A stretch of DNA of 64,000 nt from Coriobacteriaceae bacterium (lineage in GTDB: Bacteria; Actinomycetota; Coriobacteriia; Coriobacteriales; QAMH01), in assembly GCA_025992705.1 (NCBI GenBank), contig DAJPGJ010000001.1:1612001-1676000 (forward strand), given 5' to 3'. Shown here piece after piece: positions 62,301 to 64,000 of the stretch. The translations under genes were made by a program, and so were the position numbers. Positions within the stretch are counted from its first letter, which is position 1, and every line of letters begins with the position of its first letter. The notes beneath the pieces were generated by a model that saw nothing but the letters and a program-made list of their open reading frames with translations, was not told where the DNA came from and searched no databases.

Positions 62301-64000
62301 GCGCTTGCCCTCCTCGTTGGAGCCCAGGTCGCTGATGTACCAGCCGACCAGCTCGTAGCCGGGCCTGATGGCGGCATCGGCCGTCGGCAGCGTGATGATG
62401 CTGTCGGCGAGCTTGTTGCCGGAGATGTCACGGCCGGCGTTGAGCCAGTGCGCGTCGGTGACGCCGTCGGCCGGGTCGTTGTCGGCGGTGCCGAGCTCGA
62501 GCTGCAGGTGCACGGTCTGGGCCAGGTAGTAGAGCTTGAGCACGCGCTCGCCGCTACCCAGGATCGTCGCATCGGCATCGGTCTGCACGTACTTGCCGTT
62601 GACCAGGCGATACGGGCCGTCGCTGCGCGGACGGAAGACGTAGCCGCGGAAGTCGTAGACCTTGCCTGTGGTCGGGTCGGTGTACAGCGCCTGCGAGTGC
62701 TCCTTGTCGGCCAGCACGATCATCGTGTCGGTGAGGCCCTCGAGATGCTCGACGTAAATCGGAGCGTCGCCCTTGATGGTGCCGGCACCGGTGACGAGGT
62801 AATGCTCGAGCACGTAGTCGGTGTCGGTGTTGGAGGTGTAGTAGAGCTTGAGCACCGTGGAGCCGTCGCCCAGGACCTCGGCGGTCCACACGGCCACGCC
62901 CAGGGCATCCGTGGCGTCAAAGGTGTAGCCGCGGAAGTCGTAGATCGTGCCGCCGTCGCTGAAGGTCGCGGTGGTGTCGACGATGGGGCTACCCCACAGC
63001 CTGGTGACCTCGGAAAGCGTCACCTGATCGCCCGTGGCGTACTGGTAGTTGGGATTGGTGTCGACGTAGGCCGGGTTGGCGGGCACGTTGCCGTCGATGA
63101 CCTTGTAGTGCTCGATGGAGAAGTGCGAGTTCTGGGCGACCCACACGGCGTACAGCGTGATGTTGATGTCGCTGTCCGGTGTCGTGTACTCCCAGCCCGT
63201 GAGCTCGCCGCCGAACTCGCTGTCGGCGCGCAGCTGGTCGATCCTCGTGGCGAGGTCGTTGTAGAAGTCGATGGAGGCCTGGCCCTTGAGGGTGACGCCC
63301 TCGACGCCGACGTACCAGCCCTTGAGCAGGTAGCCGTCACGGCTGGCGATCGCGGTGCTCGGCAGGAAGATGTCTTCCTTGGAGCGCACGACGCGGCCGG
63401 CGATGTCGTTGGCATCGATGTTGCGCAGGAACTCCGCGCCACCACCGTTGTAGTTGAGGTTCCAATGCGCGTCGCTTGCGCCGAGCTTGAGGCTCAGGTT
63501 GAGCGTGTACTCCTTGGGCATGTAGTAGAGCTTGATGACCGTGGAGCCGTCACCGTTGACCTTCTTGTACGCGTCGCTGCGGTAGGTCATGCCACCCAGG
63601 GAGATGGTGTCGGGCGTGTACGTGTAACCCGGGATGACCATGTCAAAGGCATCGTGGGTGAGCGTGAGGATGGGTTGGCTGCCATCCGCGGCGTAGGTGA
63701 AGTAATCCAGGAAGGAGGTCGTGGTGCCCGGCATGTACTCGGCGTCGGCCTTGGCCCAGGTGCCGGCGATGCCCTCGCGGTCCGTGCGCTCGCCGTACTT
63801 GGTGGCCACGCCGGAACCGGAAACCGTCCAGTACTCGATGGTGTAGCTCACGGGGGTGGCGACGTAGTACAGGCGCAGCGTCGTGGAGCCGTCACCCATA
63901 ATCGTGTCGCTCAAAAGCTCGACGATGGCCGGATCGACCTTGCTGCCGTCGGCGTGGACCAGGTCGCCGTACTGGTTGAAGCCCACGTAGTAGTTGTAGC
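53319..64000 (-). CDS. Giant surface protein of alternating InlB B-repeats and HYxVxGxG modules (partial)
   Basis: At least 3555 residues, open to the right window edge, so the N-terminus and signal peptide are outside. About thirteen units alternate two motifs. One is a YxVEHYxVxGNG-type strand pair ending LxLYY (for example FYVEHYLVDGSGELV, YTVDHWRIDGNGELIE), like MucBP-type mucin-binding modules. The other is an InlB B-type module with PGYELVGWYISD or PGYEVLGWSTDRTGS. A Pro/Asp/Asn-rich linker lies at about 58530-58760. The C-terminal 250 residues are Ala/Ser/Thr/Val-rich and end VVPATTRREV, with no LPXTG, no membrane helix and no clear anchor. It probably binds host or microbial glycans. 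The start codon is not in the window. Confidence 0.92.
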   Translation of the reverse strand, partial: YNYYVGFNQYGDLVHADGSKVDPAIVELLSDTIMGDGSTTLRLYYVATPVSYTIEYWTVSGSGVATKYGERTDREGIAGTWAKADAEYMPGTTTSFLDYFTYAADGSQPILTLTHDAFDMVIPGYTYTPDTISLGGMTYRSDAYKKVNGDGSTVIKLYYMPKEYTLNLSLKLGASDAHWNLNYNGGGAEFLRNIDANDIAGRVVRSKEDIFLPSTAIASRDGYLLKGWYVGVEGVTLKGQASIDFYNDLATRIDQLRADSEFGGELTGWEYTTPDSDINITLYAVWVAQNSHFSIEHYKVIDGNVPANPAYVDTNPNYQYATGDQVTLSEVTRLWGSPIVDTTATFSDGGTIYDFRGYTFDATDALGVAVWTAEVLGDGSTVLKLYYTSNTDTDYVLEHYLVTGAGTIKGDAPIYVEHLEGLTDTMIVLADKEHSQALYTDPTTGKVYDFRGYVFRPRSDGPYRLVNGKYVQTDADATILGSGERVLKLYYLAQTVHLQLELGTADNDPADGVTDAHWLNAGRDISGNKLADSIITLPTADAAIRPGYELVGWYISDLGSNEEGKRSVEIANEIMGYHQLDTTGANNVFVPVGASYTVPQIGATLYAVWRAKEIEYEVERWQIVGSNIAAVKIDTVIRTGYTGDFAHGSFDGNDETVPLGYHLMGTDPADPTSVTIKGVTYENLNAVDGVNKITANPVGPRIVHVFLANDGTEFYVEHYLVDGSGELVKGTAGVDYVLRELSSGKTGDIVNADSWVRPLVTDDGNNYIFTGYDFFKDYRYPADPSVYEIYEGSISADPDAPLILRLYYGAAIQHLDFYIGDVDFDMDGNPDAEWLIDKPEADYRTGTKLTLPVGASAQRPGYTLVGWYEAPTAGDGEAVSNLVGTLARDWHDTYISADFFHPVGSEWRMANHDTVLYAVWRANNDTEYTVEVWVIQGDGTEDHLPQYDVNAKGITGDKVVHGDDVTTPANPYAVRNPNNGTRESLAGDPYNYDIKNVWGYTYDATRTGTEGVGYVSAEKSANGKLVLKVWYRAVENGTTFFVQNWYVPVDSQGKKLTPLKAGDTITQYGTAGSYVRVDADPALVGTGNGTQPLPFLYAYVTNIDGYEYNPNFNYKLPEGSVDAVTFMTIHTGRIIGHENPSKIDDGGLVLYLFYEVKYFTLTIDPAGGVFADDGSTASRSELLAPGHSTKLPGTTQVSRTGFELTGWTDGVNTYPLGTGGNGPLFVMPGNDVTVTAVWEALPVAYEVYHFKVHHDGTLDLACVDRYQKKAGTTATVADRGTDPQPDVETHVDVNGVVNGTFTSVNALTTLNYTSPATQSLWMGYAHFFPGGTYHWDGDARLAAGDYSMVEQAVVMPDGSTKLFVFYDAQLVEYKVIRYKVTGDGNRVQIDTDPIIYQGYTDNTAFADGNYHGAANAGVSAGDLSIEYQFADTDVPGYTYREQDAPSAFPYNGAWNSKAHGKIVGDQSRQLTLYLYYEADEHTVTLKLHEPVNAETFGTFKPDVNWTFVDEYTLQRTYRTETTTVSLPADLFDPSTHRHNVSRANPFRSGYELVGWSTSMAGSNLFGKDSVDMAAIMRGYVHDFNDPSLAGADFTDGTAQFFVDDALKIVTPATDLVLWAVWSADLNTTFTVNRYKVTGNGDIVLDGTEVFEGYTDATVIADQNYVERVLRQPVTNTDLLSYVYGDRPITGYSYHRIIPDTITLPNGMVIAVPGAGTTSSYMGRIAADGSLVLDLYYAPFEVVEPGDPDPNPDPNPNPDPNPTDPDPDNPDPDDPNEPDPNDPDDPNPRPVPDPDPNRPDPPTPPGPDDPDPYPVDPDIPDPDIPSLHTLIYRTGPAGKWVNGEWVTSPQENKVYYYFTEQTIDVMQFIPERPGYEVLGWSTDRTGSTTYGSDNRTAAEQIAGTDATDPFNHIDPGVRTITGYGKDMFGDKEKNPNLNLIDGTAHYYWAKGDADVVMPAGPVVVYAVYYALDDYATYTVDHWRIDGNGELIERVTETINCITDEVVYAIDRLGDQVKIDNYTAMKKPFTKDDKFIGYTIADDAATVTYKPNLWTTLDHNVRSGRAKADSSLTLSLFYTADPIKVYFDLGTYGKMTLTDGTVITGDSYYIEVLTGQRVQLTPYSDGVERPGYDLDGWTTLKTVDGNLVVDAKGSTAADIMDYLLDNDLLIASTGFWTAGNTDMVLHAAWYPETVRVRFVEGGTGDVVTTGPVPGSGTRYFVDDEVTPPGTTTYDRPGYRLRGWYYTSEVNVEGTMVNVGTSEGALSVRAADIAAADMVKYIDDQINGNHFTRCNGTLCDPFIIPAGHITNTIYLYAVWQADNTTEYTVEYYKVDGNGLLQDVVSLKAHGVTGETVTIVDPNSAAYNPSVYEGRLEPWKNAFEGYEAQYTTPVDYDIDGRAGMTPIPVPGASISAASSFADFYGPFAFSYSILSSPTGIITADGNLKLTLFYSAKPSQILLDLGDGSNTTGTWATGAQVAYDHFTNPGVSDGVKVYLPGANELVREGYEFKGWSTNMAALRDTANGNALLTGKASVDAAATWVGLTSSTDKVPDYIAPGDTFIMPGHGVTLYAIWEAKEVEYQVVRYVIDGNGNRTVHDVTIHTGWTDEIAVAEDGDETDAFTYTNTDNKPIDGYRYFLAADGDVYYPLPNGSNVTWLDDSGNTVQSTANGAILGHGGLDVADADGIWSVVDGQILTLTLYYVPRAYILNLDLGAGTWQDAGGNDTSATDPSGTYLTGTIIDLPYDQSYGGTVSMIADGIPYALQGWAYDDGRTEPFTLTLSDGSQANLTLSQLLDRAKTAAKLDNFVYLKAIEDAGLLIKSDATHMTGQFTMPGHDTTLVAVWSLSVQKLTFDPSGYADINDPSFVILDPNDPSKTLTSLYHMYYNSDGTVDETQDDSAKALGEWNTTDKNPKPEWGFDPGTQHNIAELVTLPSPDMVYRTGYMLIGWSTKFDATQPDPGLAYIDEDGDGIPEKAPTNWTMPAEETTLHAVWSPKRVELIYEPDDAERLVIPPAPTLGYTDCVASITEEIPVRPGYTFVGWANASGSEKPDYVAKDSYELDPPIVTQIPSGSGDGSMVNKETNPNIVYGVWKANKVILEYWGLTEASDEAGIGEVMLKSIEVELTDYFDASFDQNSDLDENGNLYTDNDYLAYYVTGWYDGAYNDYVYDTMTIQEVADQGDWNGVDHIKVYSELDLRIFDVYYDTGGLYEDPELMQVTWYDPAINVAYTWQGYNFYGYMDDQGYDVPLDMMLGDLLRDQLKTPLVTEVWIYAYWDPYLYNVEFIFEHDTSFNEIVGVTFDQEIELLTDSLGFDYPGYDFVGWYTQPNGMGDKVIDRTLYGALVPDELTDYLPFYAYFVPSAGTSSSPAEGADDIANSTGGNGPIMSPTGSDDVTDELPGNVSLVVDDVLSSVRLPQLTGTSTIGVVEASRALMGAEAMVATYAAPTVAVYEVAGESQSLRTGAGNVTTVSRMATNNSYGTNTAQVSVLSAITDSILTEASQVRIATPVADQISASVHAANAGVASLTGTVCSGSSVPAFPTSIATSMAPVAVVPATTRREV

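Overview
The window looks like a chromosomal stretch of a GC-rich actinobacterium, most likely a gut-type anaerobe of class Coriobacteriia. The reasons are GC-rich genes broken by strikingly AT-rich gene-free gaps, a DhnA-type class I aldolase, very large Listeria-Bacteroides (InlB B-type) repeat surface proteins, a small type IV pilus locus, and many short toxin-antitoxin and DUF4143 genes. The class assignment is inference; no rRNA, tRNA or CRISPR array was seen.

Layout. 1-0.6 kb: an IS30-type transposase running off the left edge. 1.8-3.2 kb: a minus-strand lipoprotein, a LOG-family nucleotide phosphoribohydrolase and a frameshifted PAP2 phosphatase remnant. 5.5-7.1 kb: the translation factor ettA. 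7.5-12.6 kb: a plus-strand run with a transglutaminase-like lipoprotein, a PilC-type platform protein, four small pilin-like membrane proteins and pilT. 14.3-16.9 kb: a membrane-bound periplasmic-sensor/GGDEF/EAL protein whose catalytic motifs are damaged. 17.1-32.5 kb: a translationally coupled pair of giant surface proteins (4253 and 880 aa); the longer ends in an LPXTG-like signal. 32.5-34.7 kb: gene-free DNA packed with structure: a cluster of nine GCGCGG-type sites, three very stable hairpins sharing one loop sequence, and evenly spaced AT-rich iteron-like repeats. 34.7-39.3 kb: an island of two AAA/DUF4143 ATPases and a PD-(D/E)XK-like protein, with 185-bp direct repeats.

39.4-49.7 kb is core metabolism: yerC-dnaE, an aminotransferase, an OafA-type acyltransferase with a C-terminal SGNH domain, NAD synthetase with a ruined glutaminase domain, and fructose-bisphosphate aldolase. 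49.8-53.0 kb is a tandem array of four toxin-antitoxin pairs on the minus strand; three are each preceded by the same ~105-bp repeat plus a second dispersed repeat. 53.3 kb to the right edge is another giant surface protein (over 3555 aa) of alternating repeat types.

The genes suggest a cell heavily invested in surface contact (pili and giant adhesins, c-di-GMP-like sensing) with an accessory layer of toxin-antitoxin and nuclease-like genes spread by small repeats. The strongest candidates for undescribed biology are the hairpin trio at 33.5-33.8 kb and the repeat-plus-TA array at 50.6-53.3 kb.
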